Part shown: positions 33,813 to 42,895 of the stretch, piece after piece
How the letters are laid out: each line of letters begins with the position of its first letter
Numbering within the stretch: the first letter of the stretch is position 1
NCBI RefSeq assembly: GCF_000718025.1
Contig: NZ_JODS01000016.1
Coordinates: forward strand, 84,916-148,915
Source of the DNA: Kitasatospora purpeofusca
GTDB lineage: Bacteria; Actinomycetota; Actinomycetes; Streptomycetales; Streptomycetaceae
Length of the DNA: 64,000 nucleotides
Direction: 5' to 3'
Notes under the pieces: model-generated
The model's database searches: none
What the model was told of the DNA's origin: nothing
Seen by the model: only the letters and a program-made list of their open reading frames with translations
Program-made: the position numbers and the translations under genes

Positions 33813-36269
33813 ATGGCACCCCGAACGAAGCCCCGGCACCGCCCGGCCCGCAACTGCCTCACGGCGGCCGTCGCGGTCGCGGCCGCCGGCGCCGGCCTGC
33901 TCGCCCCGCCGCAGTCGGTCGCGGCCGCCGAACCGGCCCCCGCCGCCCACCTCACCGTCCGGCTCGACCCCTCCTACCAGCAGCAGCCCTTCCAGGGCTG
34001 GGGCACCTCGCTGGGCTGGTTCGCCAACGTCACCGGCGGCTGGCCCGAGGCCCAGCGCAACCGGCTGGCCGACGAGCTCTTCGGCGCCGAGGGCCTCGGC
34101 CTCACCGTCGCCCGCTACAACATCGGCGGCGGCGACAGCCCCGAGACCGCGCCGTACATGCGGCCCGGCGCGGCCGTTCCCGGCTACTGGAACCGTCCCG
34201 CGCAGAACGCCCCGCAGGCGGGCGGACCCGGCGGCGGTCCCGGACCGGCGGACTGGTGGAACCCGGCGAACCCCGACCACTGGAACGCCGCCGCCGACGC
34301 CGACCAGCGCTGGTGGCTCACCGCCGCGAAGAGCCGCGGCGCGGACACCTTCGAGGCGTACTCCAACTCCGCCCCGTACTTCATGACCAACAGCGGCCTG
34401 GTCTCCGGCGCAGTCAACAGCTGGCAGGACAACCTCCGCGCGGACCAGTACGAGAAGTTCGCCGCCTACCTGGCCGGGGCCGTCAAGCGGGTGCAGGAGT
34501 CCACCGGCGTCACCTTCGGCTCCCTGTCGCCGGTCAACGAGCCCGGTACCGGGTACTGGCGCGCGGGCGGCCCCCAGGAGGGCTCCCACTGGGACCACGC
34601 CTCCCAGGCGCGCATGATCGGGAGCCTGCGCGGCGCGTTGGACGCGGCCGGACTGGCCACACCGGTGGCGGCGATGGACGAGACCGACCCGGCCATGTTC
34701 CGCGACGACTGGAACTCCTACCCGGCCGCGACCCGGGCGGCGATCGGCAAGCTCAACGTCCACACCTACAGCCCGCGGGACCGCGTCGGCGCCCGGGACA
34801 TCGCCAAGGGCTCCGGCAAGCCGCTGTGGATGTCCGAGGTCGACCTCGGCGGCAGCGGACCGCAGGACTTCACCGCCATGGACCCGGCCCTCGACCTCGC
34901 CGACCGCATCACCGGCGACCTCAAGGAGCTCGAACCGCGGGCCTGGGTGCTCTGGCAGGCCGTCGAGGACTACGAGAACATGACGCCCGCCCACGAGAAC
35001 TCCAACTGGGGTCTGATCCAGGTCGACCTGACACCCGAGGACCCCGGTGCCGAGCCCGTCCGCAAGAACAAGAAGTACTGGGCGATGGCGCACTACACCC
35101 GGTTCGTCCGGCCCGGCGCCCGCGTCGTCGCCACCGACTCCGCCGCCACCCTGGCGGCGCTGCGGCCGGGTGGCGCGGGCACGGTCGTCGTCCACACCAA
35201 CGACACCGGCGCGGCGCAGTCCCTCACCCTCGACCTGGCCGGCTACCAGAAGCCGGGCGCCGGCACCGTCGTCCAGCGCTACACCACCGACGCCACCAAG
35301 GACCTGCGGCGCGAGGCGGACCTGACCGTGACGGCGGCCGCCACGCTGACCACGACGGTCGGGCCCGGGTCGGTCACCACCTTCGTCCTGCCCGGCACGT
35401 CCGGGGTGAACGCCTCGACGGCGGCCACCCCGGCCGGTGACTCCCGGCAGCTGCTGAACGGGAACAGCGGCCTGGCCCTCGCGGCCGGACCCTCCGCCCA
35501 GGGCGGGCCCGTCCAGCGCACCCCCGACCCGGCCGACCCGGGCCAGAAGTGGAACATCACCCGGGTCGGCGGGAGCTGGGACAGCATGGCGACCTACCGG
35601 ATCGCCAACGCCGCCACGGGCAAGGCGCTCGCGGTCACCGCAGGCGCGCTCGGCTACGCCGATCCCGGCAACGCGGCGAAGCAGCTGTGGATGCGCTCCA
35701 GCACCGGCGACGGGCGCGGCACCTTCGTCAACAGGGCGACCGGGCTCCTGCTGGACGTCGGCGACGCGGCCCGGTGGGACGGTGCGCCGGTGGGCGTCTG
35801 GCCCGCCACCGCCGGGAGCAACCAGTCCTGGTCGGTGCGCGGCGCGGCCGCGGACGTGTGGCAGCCGGTGACGGTCCGGCGCAGCGGCCTGTGCGCGGAG
35901 GCAGTCGGGGGCGTGGAGGCCGCCGGCGGCGCCGTCGTCCAGGCCGGCTGCACCGGATCCCCGGGCCAGCAGTGGTCGCTGCGGGCGGCGAGCCCCGGCC
36001 AGGTGTCGGTGGTGGTGCGCGCCGGCGGGCTGTGCCTGGACGTGGCGGGCGAGTCCACGGCCGACGGTGCTCCCGTGGTGCAGTACGGGTGCAGCGGGGC
36101 GTGGAACCAGGAGTGGTCGGTCCGTCCCACCGGTGGCGGCTGGTCGGCGCTGGTGGCGCGACACAGCGGCAAGTGCCTGGCCGTCGCGGCGAACGCCGCG
36201 GAGCCGGGAGCGGCGCTGGTGCAGGAGCCCTGCGGAGCGGGTGCCGGGCAGCGGTTCAGGATCGGCTGA
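33813..36269 (+). CDS. secreted endo-beta-1,6-galactanase-like GH30 with ricin-type domains
   Basis: 818 aa. GGAGGA immediately precedes ATG. Signal peptide to about residue 39 (SVAAAE). The GH30 barrel begins QGWGTSLGWFANVTGGWPEAQRNRLADELF, the GH30_5 hallmark, with ARYNIGGGDSPE. The acid/base is Glu243 in SPVNEPGTGYW and the nucleophile Glu342 in WMSEVDLGGSG. About 395-515 is the beta-sandwich of GH30. From about 530 there are extended ricin-type repeats (WDVNPTGQ-like NQSWSV, CLDVAGESTADGAPVVQYGC, HSGKCLAVAAN). It cleaves beta-1,6-galactan side chains of arabinogalactan proteins, complementing the upstream exo-1,3 enzyme. Confidence 0.9.
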   Translation: MAPRTKPRHRPARNCLTAAVAVAAAGAGLLAPPQSVAAAEPAPAAHLTVRLDPSYQQQPFQGWGTSLGWFANVTGGWPEAQRNRLADELFGAEGLGLTVARYNIGGGDSPETAPYMRPGAAVPGYWNRPAQNAPQAGGPGGGPGPADWWNPANPDHWNAAADADQRWWLTAAKSRGADTFEAYSNSAPYFMTNSGLVSGAVNSWQDNLRADQYEKFAAYLAGAVKRVQESTGVTFGSLSPVNEPGTGYWRAGGPQEGSHWDHASQARMIGSLRGALDAAGLATPVAAMDETDPAMFRDDWNSYPAATRAAIGKLNVHTYSPRDRVGARDIAKGSGKPLWMSEVDLGGSGPQDFTAMDPALDLADRITGDLKELEPRAWVLWQAVEDYENMTPAHENSNWGLIQVDLTPEDPGAEPVRKNKKYWAMAHYTRFVRPGARVVATDSAATLAALRPGGAGTVVVHTNDTGAAQSLTLDLAGYQKPGAGTVVQRYTTDATKDLRREADLTVTAAATLTTTVGPGSVTTFVLPGTSGVNASTAATPAGDSRQLLNGNSGLALAAGPSAQGGPVQRTPDPADPGQKWNITRVGGSWDSMATYRIANAATGKALAVTAGALGYADPGNAAKQLWMRSSTGDGRGTFVNRATGLLLDVGDAARWDGAPVGVWPATAGSNQSWSVRGAAADVWQPVTVRRSGLCAEAVGGVEAAGGAVVQAGCTGSPGQQWSLRAASPGQVSVVVRAGGLCLDVAGESTADGAPVVQYGCSGAWNQEWSVRPTGGGWSALVARHSGKCLAVAANAAEPGAALVQEPCGAGAGQRFRIG

Positions 36270-36283
36270 CCCGCCGGGTGGCG

Positions 36284-36323
36284 GCGCGTGTCCCCAGCCC
36301 GGTCGACGGCCGGGGACGCGCGC
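36284..36323. terminator. bidirectional hairpin between GH30 and lacI-type genes
   Basis: GCGCGTGTCCCC pairs with GGGGACGCGCGC (12 bp, one G-T), located between convergent genes. Confidence 0.75.
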
Positions 36324-36360
36324 GTCCGTCGTGTGCGCCCGCGGTACCGGCCCCGACCGG

Positions 36361-37434
36361 TCAGGAGGTGCGTCGCGCGCGCCGGACGGGCGGCGGTGCG
36401 GCGGTGCTGGCGCGGACGACCAGTTCGGGCCGGACCACCACCGCCGTGACGGTGTCGCCCTCGCTGGCCGGCGGCTCGATCCGGTCGAGCAGCCGGGCCA
36501 CGCACTGGCGCCCGACCTCGTCGAAGTCCTGCCGCACGGTGGTCAGCGGCGGCACGAAGAAGGCCGCCTCGGGGATGTCGTCGAAGCCGACCACGCTGAC
36601 GTCCTCCGGCACCCGGCGCCCGGCCTCGTGCAGGGCGCGCAGCAGGCCGAGCGCCAGTTGGTCGTTGGCGGCGAGGACGGCGGTGACGTCCGGCTGCGCG
36701 GCGATCCGCCGACCGATCGCGTAGCCGGAGGCGGCGGTCCAGTCGCCGAAGTCGATCGGCGGCACGGGGGCTCCGGCCGCCTCGAGGGCGCTGTGCCAGG
36801 CGGCGGCCCGTCGGCGGGCGGCGTAGGAGTTCTGCGGGCCGCCGATGTGCCGGACCGTCCGGTGCCCGAGGCCGAGCAGGTGCTGGACGGCGGCGGTGAC
36901 GCCCGCCGCCTGGTCGGTGTCGACGGAGGTGTACCGCCGGTCGGGATCGCCGTCCGCGACGACGACCGGCACACCGGAGGTGATGGCGAAGCCGGGCCGG
37001 TCGAGGATCTGGGCCTCGATGACGGCGAGACCGTCGACGGCCTGGTCGGTGAGCAGGCGGACGGCGCGCTGGACGGCCTCCTCGGTCTCGTCCTCGATGC
37101 AGACCACGTGGACCGAGTAGCCGGCGGCCTGGGCGGCCCGGGAGATGGCGGCGAGGGTCCGGGCGTTGCCCTGCGCGGTGACGTCGAAGGTCACCACCCC
37201 GAGGGCGTGGAAGCGCCCGAGGGTGAGGGCCCGGGCCGCGCTGTTGCGCTGGTAGCCGAGCATGCGCATGGCGGAGAGCACCCGCTCGCGGGTTTCCGGT
37301 TCGACGTTGGGCCGGTCGTTGGCGACCCGGGAGACCGTCTGCGAGGACACTCCCGCGAGGGCCGCCACGTCGGCCTGGGACGCCGGGCGCCGGGCGGAAC
37401 GCGCGGCAGCGCCGGGCTTCGCCGCGCTGTTCAT
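36361..37434 (-). CDS. LacI-family transcriptional regulator
   Basis: 357 aa from ATG with GGGGAAGGGG upstream. N-terminal LacI HTH: QADVAALAGVSSQTVSRVAND with hinge VLSAMRMLGYQRNSAARALTLGR. The periplasmic-binding-like effector domain includes FHALGVVTFDV, VPVVVADGDP, SVDTDQAAGVTAAVQHLLGLGH, VLAANDQLALGLLRALHE and SVVGFDDIPEAAFFVPPLTTVRQD. It lies upstream, on the same strand, of nothing else and downstream of the AraFGH-like importer, so that importer, and perhaps the galactanases, are its likely targets. Confidence 0.92.
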   Translation of the reverse strand: MNSAAKPGAAARSARRPASQADVAALAGVSSQTVSRVANDRPNVEPETRERVLSAMRMLGYQRNSAARALTLGRFHALGVVTFDVTAQGNARTLAAISRAAQAAGYSVHVVCIEDETEEAVQRAVRLLTDQAVDGLAVIEAQILDRPGFAITSGVPVVVADGDPDRRYTSVDTDQAAGVTAAVQHLLGLGHRTVRHIGGPQNSYAARRRAAAWHSALEAAGAPVPPIDFGDWTAASGYAIGRRIAAQPDVTAVLAANDQLALGLLRALHEAGRRVPEDVSVVGFDDIPEAAFFVPPLTTVRQDFDEVGRQCVARLLDRIEPPASEGDTVTAVVVRPELVVRASTAAPPPVRRARRTS

Positions 37435-37450
37435 GCCGGCCCCTTCCCCT

Positions 37451-37468
37451 GATGTCTGCGCCGACATC
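37451..37468. promoter_or_regulatory. candidate operator upstream of the LacI gene
   Basis: GATGTCtgcgccGACATC: two inverted hexamers with a 6-bp centre, 17 bp before the start. Possible autoregulatory site. Confidence 0.5.
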
Positions 37469-37500
37469 GTAGCGGCCGTGATCAGCGGACGGAGCTGGTC

Positions 37501-37548
37501 GGCCGGACCGGGGAGGGGAGGGCCCGGCCGGACCGGGGAGGGGAGGGC
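37501..37548. repeat. tandem direct repeat, two 23-bp units
   Basis: 37501-37523 and 37526-37548 are identical (GGCCGGACCGGGG... unit) with period 25, between the LacI promoter and the importer terminator. Confidence 0.85.
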
Positions 37549-37574
37549 TCGGCGGCGACAGGGCCGCGCGCCCG

Positions 37575-37630
37575 CGCCCCGTGCGGCGCGGCGTCCCGGA
37601 AATCGGCGGGACGCCGCGCCGCACGGGGCG
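37575..37630 (-). terminator. 23-bp perfect hairpin closing the AraFGH-like operon
   Basis: 37575-37597 pairs perfectly with 37608-37630 around a 10-nt loop, 19 bp beyond the permease stop. Exceptionally long and without mismatch. Confidence 0.85.
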
Positions 37631-37648
37631 TTCGAGGACGGTGAGCGG

Positions 37649-38689
37649 TCAGGCGGGCAGGCCGATGGGGCGTTCGCCGCTGCGGCGCTGCTGGATGACG
37701 ACGGCGATGACCAGCAGGGAGCCCTGGGCGACGTTCTGCCAGAAGGAGTTGACGCCCTGGACGGTGAGGCCGTTCTCCAGGCAGCCGAGCAGGGCGACGG
37801 CGAGCAGGGTGCCGCCGATGCCGCCCTTGCCGCCCTTGAGGGCCGCGCCGCCCAGCGCCGCGGCGGTGATGGCCTTGAGTTCCAGGCCCTCGCTGCCGGA
37901 GACGGGCTGGCCGCTGCCGGTGCGGGCGGTCAGCAGGACGCCGGCGACGGCGGCGACGACGCCGATCAGGCCGTAGACGGCGATCAGGTACTTGTTGATG
38001 CTGATGCCGGCGAGGCGGGCGGCGGTGTCGTTGCCGCCGATGGCGTAGATGTTGCGGCCGATGTCGGTGTACTTGAGCAGGACGTGCGCGGCGACGGCGA
38101 CCAGGATGAGGATCCACACCATCACGGGCAGGCCGGCGATCTTGCCGCGGCCGAGGAAGACGAAGAGGTCGTCGTTGAGGACGTAGCCCTGGGCGCGGCC
38201 GTCGGACAGGAGCTGGGCGAGGCCCTTGTAGGCGGCGAGGCCGGCGAGGGTGGCGATGGTGGGGTTGACGCGGCCGTAGACGATGACCAGGCCGTTGACG
38301 ATGCCGACGAGGACGCCGACGGCCAGGGCGGCGGCGATGCCGAGGTAGGGGTTGGATCCTGTGCTGGTGAAGGCCATCGCGCTGACCACGGAGGCGACGC
38401 CGGCCTGGGAGCCGACGGAGATGTCGAGGCCGCCGATGATGATGACGACGGTCTGGACGACGGCGAGCAGTCCGGTGATGGTCGCGGCCTCGGCGATGAC
38501 CTGCATGTTGCCCAGGCTGAGGAAGTTGTCGTTGAGGGTGCCGAACAGGGCGAGCACGACGACGAGGGCGCCGATCAGGCTGAGGTTCTGGGCGCCGACG
38601 GAGGCGAGGATCCTGGTCGCGCCGCCGGAGGTGTGCGGCAGGTTCCCGCCGGCCTTGGCTGCGGGCGGGGTGCCGGTGGTGGTGCTCAT
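37649..38689 (-). CDS. sugar ABC transporter permease, RbsC/AraH-like
   Basis: 346 aa with about ten hydrophobic segments. Conserved features are LLAVVQTVVIIIGGLDISVGS near residue 80, VNGLVIVYGRVNPTIATLAG, and GIGGTLLAVALLGCLENGLTVQGV toward the end, typical of ribose/xylose/arabinose permeases that form homodimeric channels. The ATG overlaps the ATPase stop (ATGA). Third gene of the F-G-H order; ends at the 23-bp hairpin. Confidence 0.93.
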   Translation of the reverse strand: MSTTTGTPPAAKAGGNLPHTSGGATRILASVGAQNLSLIGALVVVLALFGTLNDNFLSLGNMQVIAEAATITGLLAVVQTVVIIIGGLDISVGSQAGVASVVSAMAFTSTGSNPYLGIAAALAVGVLVGIVNGLVIVYGRVNPTIATLAGLAAYKGLAQLLSDGRAQGYVLNDDLFVFLGRGKIAGLPVMVWILILVAVAAHVLLKYTDIGRNIYAIGGNDTAARLAGISINKYLIAVYGLIGVVAAVAGVLLTARTGSGQPVSGSEGLELKAITAAALGGAALKGGKGGIGGTLLAVALLGCLENGLTVQGVNSFWQNVAQGSLLVIAVVIQQRRSGERPIGLPA

Positions 38690-40263
38690 GCGGATGCTCC
38701 AGGAGTGGGGACGGTGGCGATGTCGTCGGCCATGGCGAGGCTGAGGATGGCCTCCTCGGTGGCGTCGGCGCGGTCGAGTTCGCCGGTGACGCGGCCGTTC
38801 TGCATGACGAGGACGCGGTCGGCGAGGCCGAGGATCTCGGGGAGTTCGGAGGAGATGACGAGGACGGCGACGCCGTCGGCGGCGAGGTCGGCGATGATCC
38901 GGTAGATCTCGGCCTTGGCGCCGATGTCGATCCCGCGGGTGGGTTCGTCCAGGATCAGGACCTTGGGCTTGCGGGCGAGCCAGCGGGCCAGCACGACCTT
39001 CTGCTGGTTGCCGCCGGACAGCTTGCGGACCTCGTGCTCGACGGAGGGCGTCCGTACCCGCAGCCGGTCGGTGTACTCCTGGGCGAGTTCGCGTTCGGCG
39101 GCGCGCTTGACGAAGCGGAAGCGGCGCAGGCGGTCCAGGACGACGGTGGAGGTGTTGTCGCGGATCGAGCGGTGCAGGAACAGGGCCTGGGCCTTGCGTT
39201 CCTCGGGGGCCAGGCCCAGGCCGGCGCGGATGGCGTCGCCGGGGCTCCCGGAGCGCAGCGGCCGGCCGTCGAGGGTGACGGTCCCGGAGCGGATCGGCCG
39301 GTCGCCGGCGAGGGCGAGGGCGAGTTCGGAGCGTCCGGCGCCGATGAGTCCGGCGAGGCCGACGACCTCGCCGGCGTGGATCTGCAGGCTGATGTCGTGG
39401 ACGTCGTCGGTGGTGACGCCCCGGACGTCGAGGACGAGGCGGTCGGTGGCGACGCGGGTGCGGGAGAACATGGCGGAAAGGTCGCGGCCGACCATGAGGC
39501 GCACGAGCTCGCCCTCGGTGGTGGTGGCGGCGTCCTGGACGCCGGCGAGCGTGCCGTCGCGCAGGACGGCGATGCGGTCGGCGAGTTGGAAGATCTCCTG
39601 CATCCGGTGCGAGACGTAGACGACGGCGACGCCCTGGTCGCGCAGTCGGCGGATGAGGGCGAACAGGGCGTCGACCTCGTGCTCGGAGAGCGAGGAGGTC
39701 GGCTCGTCGAAGGCGATCACCTTGGCCTCGCCGGTGAGCGCGCGCAGGATCTCGACCAGTTGCCGCTGGGCGGGGGTGAGTTGGGAGCCGAGCAGGTCGG
39801 GGTCGAGGACCTTGTCGAAGCCCAGGCGCTGGAGGTCGCCGGTGATGCGGCGGCGCAGTTCGGCGCGGTCCAGCCGGCGGCCCGCGGCGCGGGGGAGGGC
39901 GCCGGCGTAGACGTTCTCGGCGACCGAGACGTGCGGGATGATCTCCGGCTCCTGCGGGATGATCCGGATGCCCGCGGCGCGGGCCTGGGCGGGCGAGGCG
40001 AGGTCGATGCGGCGGCCGTCGAGGACGACGTGGCCCTCGGTCGGCTGGTGGTCGCCGGTGAGGATCTTGAGCAGGGTGGACTTGCCGGCGCCGTTCTCCC
40101 CCATGAGGGCGGTGACCTGACCGGCCGGGAAGTCGAGGGTGACTCCGCCGAGCGCCTGCACCGCGCCGAACCGCTTGGTCACCTGGTGCACGCCGGCGAA
40201 GCCTGCCGGGCCCTGGCCGGTGGGCGGGCGCGGGGCGGGAGTCGGGTCGTGGGCTTTGCTCAT
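38686..40263 (-). CDS. sugar ABC transporter ATP-binding protein, RbsA/AraG-like
   Basis: 525 aa with two ABC cassettes. In the first, Walker A is GENGAGKST at residues 55-63, the signature region is SQLTPAQRQLVEI, and Walker B is VIAFDEPTSSLSEHE. In the second, LIGAGRSEL replaces Walker A, as usual in this family, LSGGNQQKV is the signature, and LILDEPTRGIDIGAK is Walker B. It powers uptake of a monosaccharide, with ATP hydrolysis mainly at the first site. Dedicated ATPase, unlike the two MalFG-type importers nearby. Coupled to the permease gene. Confidence 0.94.
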   Translation of the reverse strand: MSKAHDPTPAPRPPTGQGPAGFAGVHQVTKRFGAVQALGGVTLDFPAGQVTALMGENGAGKSTLLKILTGDHQPTEGHVVLDGRRIDLASPAQARAAGIRIIPQEPEIIPHVSVAENVYAGALPRAAGRRLDRAELRRRITGDLQRLGFDKVLDPDLLGSQLTPAQRQLVEILRALTGEAKVIAFDEPTSSLSEHEVDALFALIRRLRDQGVAVVYVSHRMQEIFQLADRIAVLRDGTLAGVQDAATTTEGELVRLMVGRDLSAMFSRTRVATDRLVLDVRGVTTDDVHDISLQIHAGEVVGLAGLIGAGRSELALALAGDRPIRSGTVTLDGRPLRSGSPGDAIRAGLGLAPEERKAQALFLHRSIRDNTSTVVLDRLRRFRFVKRAAERELAQEYTDRLRVRTPSVEHEVRKLSGGNQQKVVLARWLARKPKVLILDEPTRGIDIGAKAEIYRIIADLAADGVAVLVISSELPEILGLADRVLVMQNGRVTGELDRADATEEAILSLAMADDIATVPTPGASA

Positions 40264-40418
40264 GGAGGGTCCTCGGGAGGTCTGTCGGGGAGTGGGTGGG
40301 GCCGATCGGGGCGGCGGGGACGTCCGGCCGCGCGCCTCCGGCCCCGGGTCAGGGCAGCTGGTGGGGCCGGAGGCGGGTCGGGTCGGGGCCGCGTGGGTGC
40401 GCCGACCGTTCGGGGAGG

Positions 40419-41462
40419 TCAGCCGCAGGTGACGCCGGCGGACTTCCAGGTGGCCGCGTCGACCATGGTGGTGGGCGCGAACGCCTCCTTCGGGAACTCC
40501 TTGCTGTTCTTGAGCTTGTCGTACATGGTCTGGACGGCCAGCGCGCCGACGTCCTTGCCGTTGATGAACAGCGCGGCCTTCATGCCGGACGGCTTGCCGG
40601 AACCCCAGTTCTTGCAGGCGAGGTAGGCGCCGATGCCGACGCCGATCACCCGGTCCGCGCCGATGCCGGCGTTCTCCAGCGCGGTGACGCCGCCCTGCAC
40701 GTTCTCGTCGTTGCAGCCCCAGACGACCCAGTTCTTCACACCGGGGTTGGCGGTGACGGTCGCGGCGATCTTGTCCTGGGCGCCGGTCGGGGTGTTGTCG
40801 GTGGCCACGTCGATGTTCTGGACGCCGGGCGCGGCGGCACCGAACGCCTCCTTGGCACCCTTGACCCGGTCGCCGCAGACGGTGACGTCCTGCTTCCAGG
40901 CGGAGATGGTGCGGGTCTCGGCCGGGTTCCAGCCCGCCTTCTTGTACTCCTCGGCGGCGCGCTTGCCGACCTCGCCGCCCATCTGGCTGCCGGAGAAGCC
41001 GATCCGGGGGACCAGGTTCTCCTTGGCGCAGGTGGAGGGGTCGGGGCCGTTGGTGCAGATCTGGTCGTCCGAGGTGAGCAGCGCCAGCTTGGCGTCCTTC
41101 GCGGCCTGGACGACCTGCGGGCCGACCGCAGGGTCCGGCACCACGATGATGATGCCGTTGGTCTTCTGGGCGACGGCCGCCTGGACCTCGCTGATCGTCT
41201 TGTTGGCGTCGTTGCCCAGGTTCACCACCTTGAGGTCGATGCCCAGCTCGGCCGCCTTCGCCTTGGCGCCGGCGGCCTCGCCGACGAAGTACTCCTGGTC
41301 ACCCTGCTTCTGCAGGTAGGTGATCGAGATCTTGCCGTCGACCTTGGCGACCGCGGCGTCTCCGCCGGAGGCGGCCTCCTTGCCGGTCGAACACGCGGTT
41401 GTCAGGCCGAGGCTGAGCAGCAGTGCCGCTGCGGCGACGGTCCGGCTGGTGGTACGGAACAT
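40419..41462 (-). CDS. sugar-binding lipoprotein of the importer, AraF-like
   Basis: 347 aa. ATG after AAGGAG. The lipobox LGLTTAC (Cys24) gives membrane anchoring. The mature protein is a periplasmic-binding type I fold. It contains GIIIVVPDPAVGPQVVQAAKDA, GCNDENVQGGVTALENAGIGADRVIGVGIGAY and KNWGSGKPSGMKAALF. These fit the arabinose-binding protein AraF (VCTPDP and MNDSTVLGG motifs) better than ribose-binding RbsB. L-arabinose as ligand is therefore likely, which suits a locus that degrades arabinogalactan. It starts the operon. Confidence 0.85.
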   Translation of the reverse strand: MFRTTSRTVAAAALLLSLGLTTACSTGKEAASGGDAAVAKVDGKISITYLQKQGDQEYFVGEAAGAKAKAAELGIDLKVVNLGNDANKTISEVQAAVAQKTNGIIIVVPDPAVGPQVVQAAKDAKLALLTSDDQICTNGPDPSTCAKENLVPRIGFSGSQMGGEVGKRAAEEYKKAGWNPAETRTISAWKQDVTVCGDRVKGAKEAFGAAAPGVQNIDVATDNTPTGAQDKIAATVTANPGVKNWVVWGCNDENVQGGVTALENAGIGADRVIGVGIGAYLACKNWGSGKPSGMKAALFINGKDVGALAVQTMYDKLKNSKEFPKEAFAPTTMVDAATWKSAGVTCG

Positions 41463-41577
41463 GGGGAGCTCCTTCGGGACCGCACCCGTTGACGGCAGGG
41501 TGCCGGGTGCGGTGGGGCGCTGGTACGTGGGGCCCGAGGTGGCGGACCACGATCTGGAGGAACGCGGCTGAGCGGGA

Positions 41578-41693
41578 ACTACGTTGTCGGTGAACAGCAA
41601 AGCAAACACAATGCGTCAGAAACCAACAGACTCGAACGTAGTGGGGATATGACACCTCTGTTTCGGAAGTCACGTCAAGAGCACGTAGGTGTC
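41578..41693. promoter_or_regulatory. two inverted-repeat pairs upstream of the binding-protein gene
   Basis: ACTACGTT (41578-41585) and AACGTAGT (41635-41642) are perfect inverted 8-mers 57 bp apart. GACACCT (41651-41657) and AGGTGTC (41687-41693) are perfect inverted 7-mers. They occupy the promoter of the AraFGH-like operon and may be looping operators of the LacI protein. Confidence 0.5.
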
Positions 41694-42150
41694 GAGACCA
41701 CCTTGTGACGTGTGGTCGGACGGAACGGAGTGGTCCGCTCCGGTGTCGGAGGGCGGTGAACCCACCATCGTCGTCCGCCCCGTGCCTCGTCCTCGCCGAA
41801 CGGTCGCTGCCGACGAACCATCAGAAAGCACATCAGCAGTGGGAGATGGGAGGTCGGTGCACCTCCTCCCGTACCGCGCCGTCCGACGGAGGCGGCGGCG
41901 CCCGGGGGAAGCGCAGCACGCACCCTCCGGTCGGACGCCGTGCGGGCGGTGCTCCCTCGGTCGGGCGCTGCTGTTCCGGGCCTGGTCAGGGCCGACGGAG
42001 GTTCGGTCTTGTGGGGAGGTGGTCGGGCTACCCCTCGACATGTTGATTGCCGTGTGACGGTGTCGCTGGCTGTTCGGTTCGGATGAGGGGATCTCTCCGG
42101 CCGGACCTGGGCACGGGACCGGTAGCCCCCCAGTCCTCCGCGGCCGCACC
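41694..42150. other. intergenic, nothing recognised
   Basis: About 450 bp with no credible gene on either strand, ending at the start of a LuxR remnant. Confidence 0.45.
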
Positions 42151-42330
42151 GGCTACGGCGACGGACTCTCCCCGCGCGAGGAACAGATCTGCGACCTCCT
42201 CGCCACCGGCGTCACCGACAAGGACATCGCCGCCGCCCTCTTCCTCTCCACCCGCACCGTCGAGAACCACGTCGCCCGCGTCCGCACCGAACTCCGCACC
42301 ACCCGCGCCGACCTCACTCGAACCGGTCGG
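42151..42330 (+). pseudogene. LuxR-family HTH fragment
   Basis: A complete LuxR DNA-binding helix-turn-helix without its partner domain: LSPREEQICDLLATGVTDKD then IAAALFLSTRTVENHVARV. It begins about 10 residues upstream without a start codon and runs into a tandem repeat at 42336 and then antisense of another gene. It is the broken C-terminal end of a regulator. Confidence 0.8.
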
Positions 42331-42335
42331 CAACA

Positions 42336-42359
42336 CGGCGGGCAGCACGGCGGGCAGCA
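42336..42359. repeat. 12-bp tandem repeat at a gene-fusion junction
   Basis: Two copies of CGGCGGGCAGCA plus a partial third, exactly between the LuxR fragment and the opposite-strand binding-protein fragment. Confidence 0.85.
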
Positions 42360-42362
42360 CGG

Positions 42363-42773
42363 CATGAGTTCGTCCAGCGTGCGGATGCCCTTCGGGTTGC
42401 CGTTCTGCACGATGATCGAGGTCCGGGCGACGAAGTAGTCCACGAAGTCCACGCCGGGGCGGCCTGTCGGCATACCGTCCTCGCCGAGAGCGTTGCGCCG
42501 TGCGGGCGTGTCGCTGATCCCCGACATCGCCACGTCGAGAAGCCCGCGGTCGACACCGGGCATCAGCTCGTCGAACGGCGTGTCGACGAGCTCGGTCCGC
42601 AGACCCAGGACCCGCCCGAGGGCTTCGGCGAGGTCCGGGTCGAGGCCGTCCGGCCTGCCGTCCGCGCCACGGAGCGCGACCGGCGGGTAGTTCAGGTCGG
42701 ACCCGATCCGCAGGACCCCGGCGGCGCGCTGCGCCCCATCCGGTTCCGCGGCGAGAGGAGGGGCGCGTGTCAC
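42363..42773 (-). pseudogene. amino-acid ABC binding protein (SBP family 3) fragment
   Basis: From 42773 the minus strand reads LRIGSDLNYPPVALRGADGR, PDLAEALGRVLGLRTELVDTPF, PGVDRGLLDVAMSGISDTP and VDFVDYFVARTSIIVQ. This is the N-terminal lobe of a polar amino-acid-binding protein. It has no signal peptide and stops at the 12-bp tandem repeat, losing the second lobe. Confidence 0.8.
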
Positions 42774-42895
42774 GATCCGCTATCGGCATCACCCGCGCCC
42801 CGAGGCCCCGCCTTCCTCCCTCGCCGCACCTCCGTCCTGGTCCGATGTCAGTTCGTGGTCACCGGGCTGCCGCGGTGTCGGACGGAGCGTTCCGG

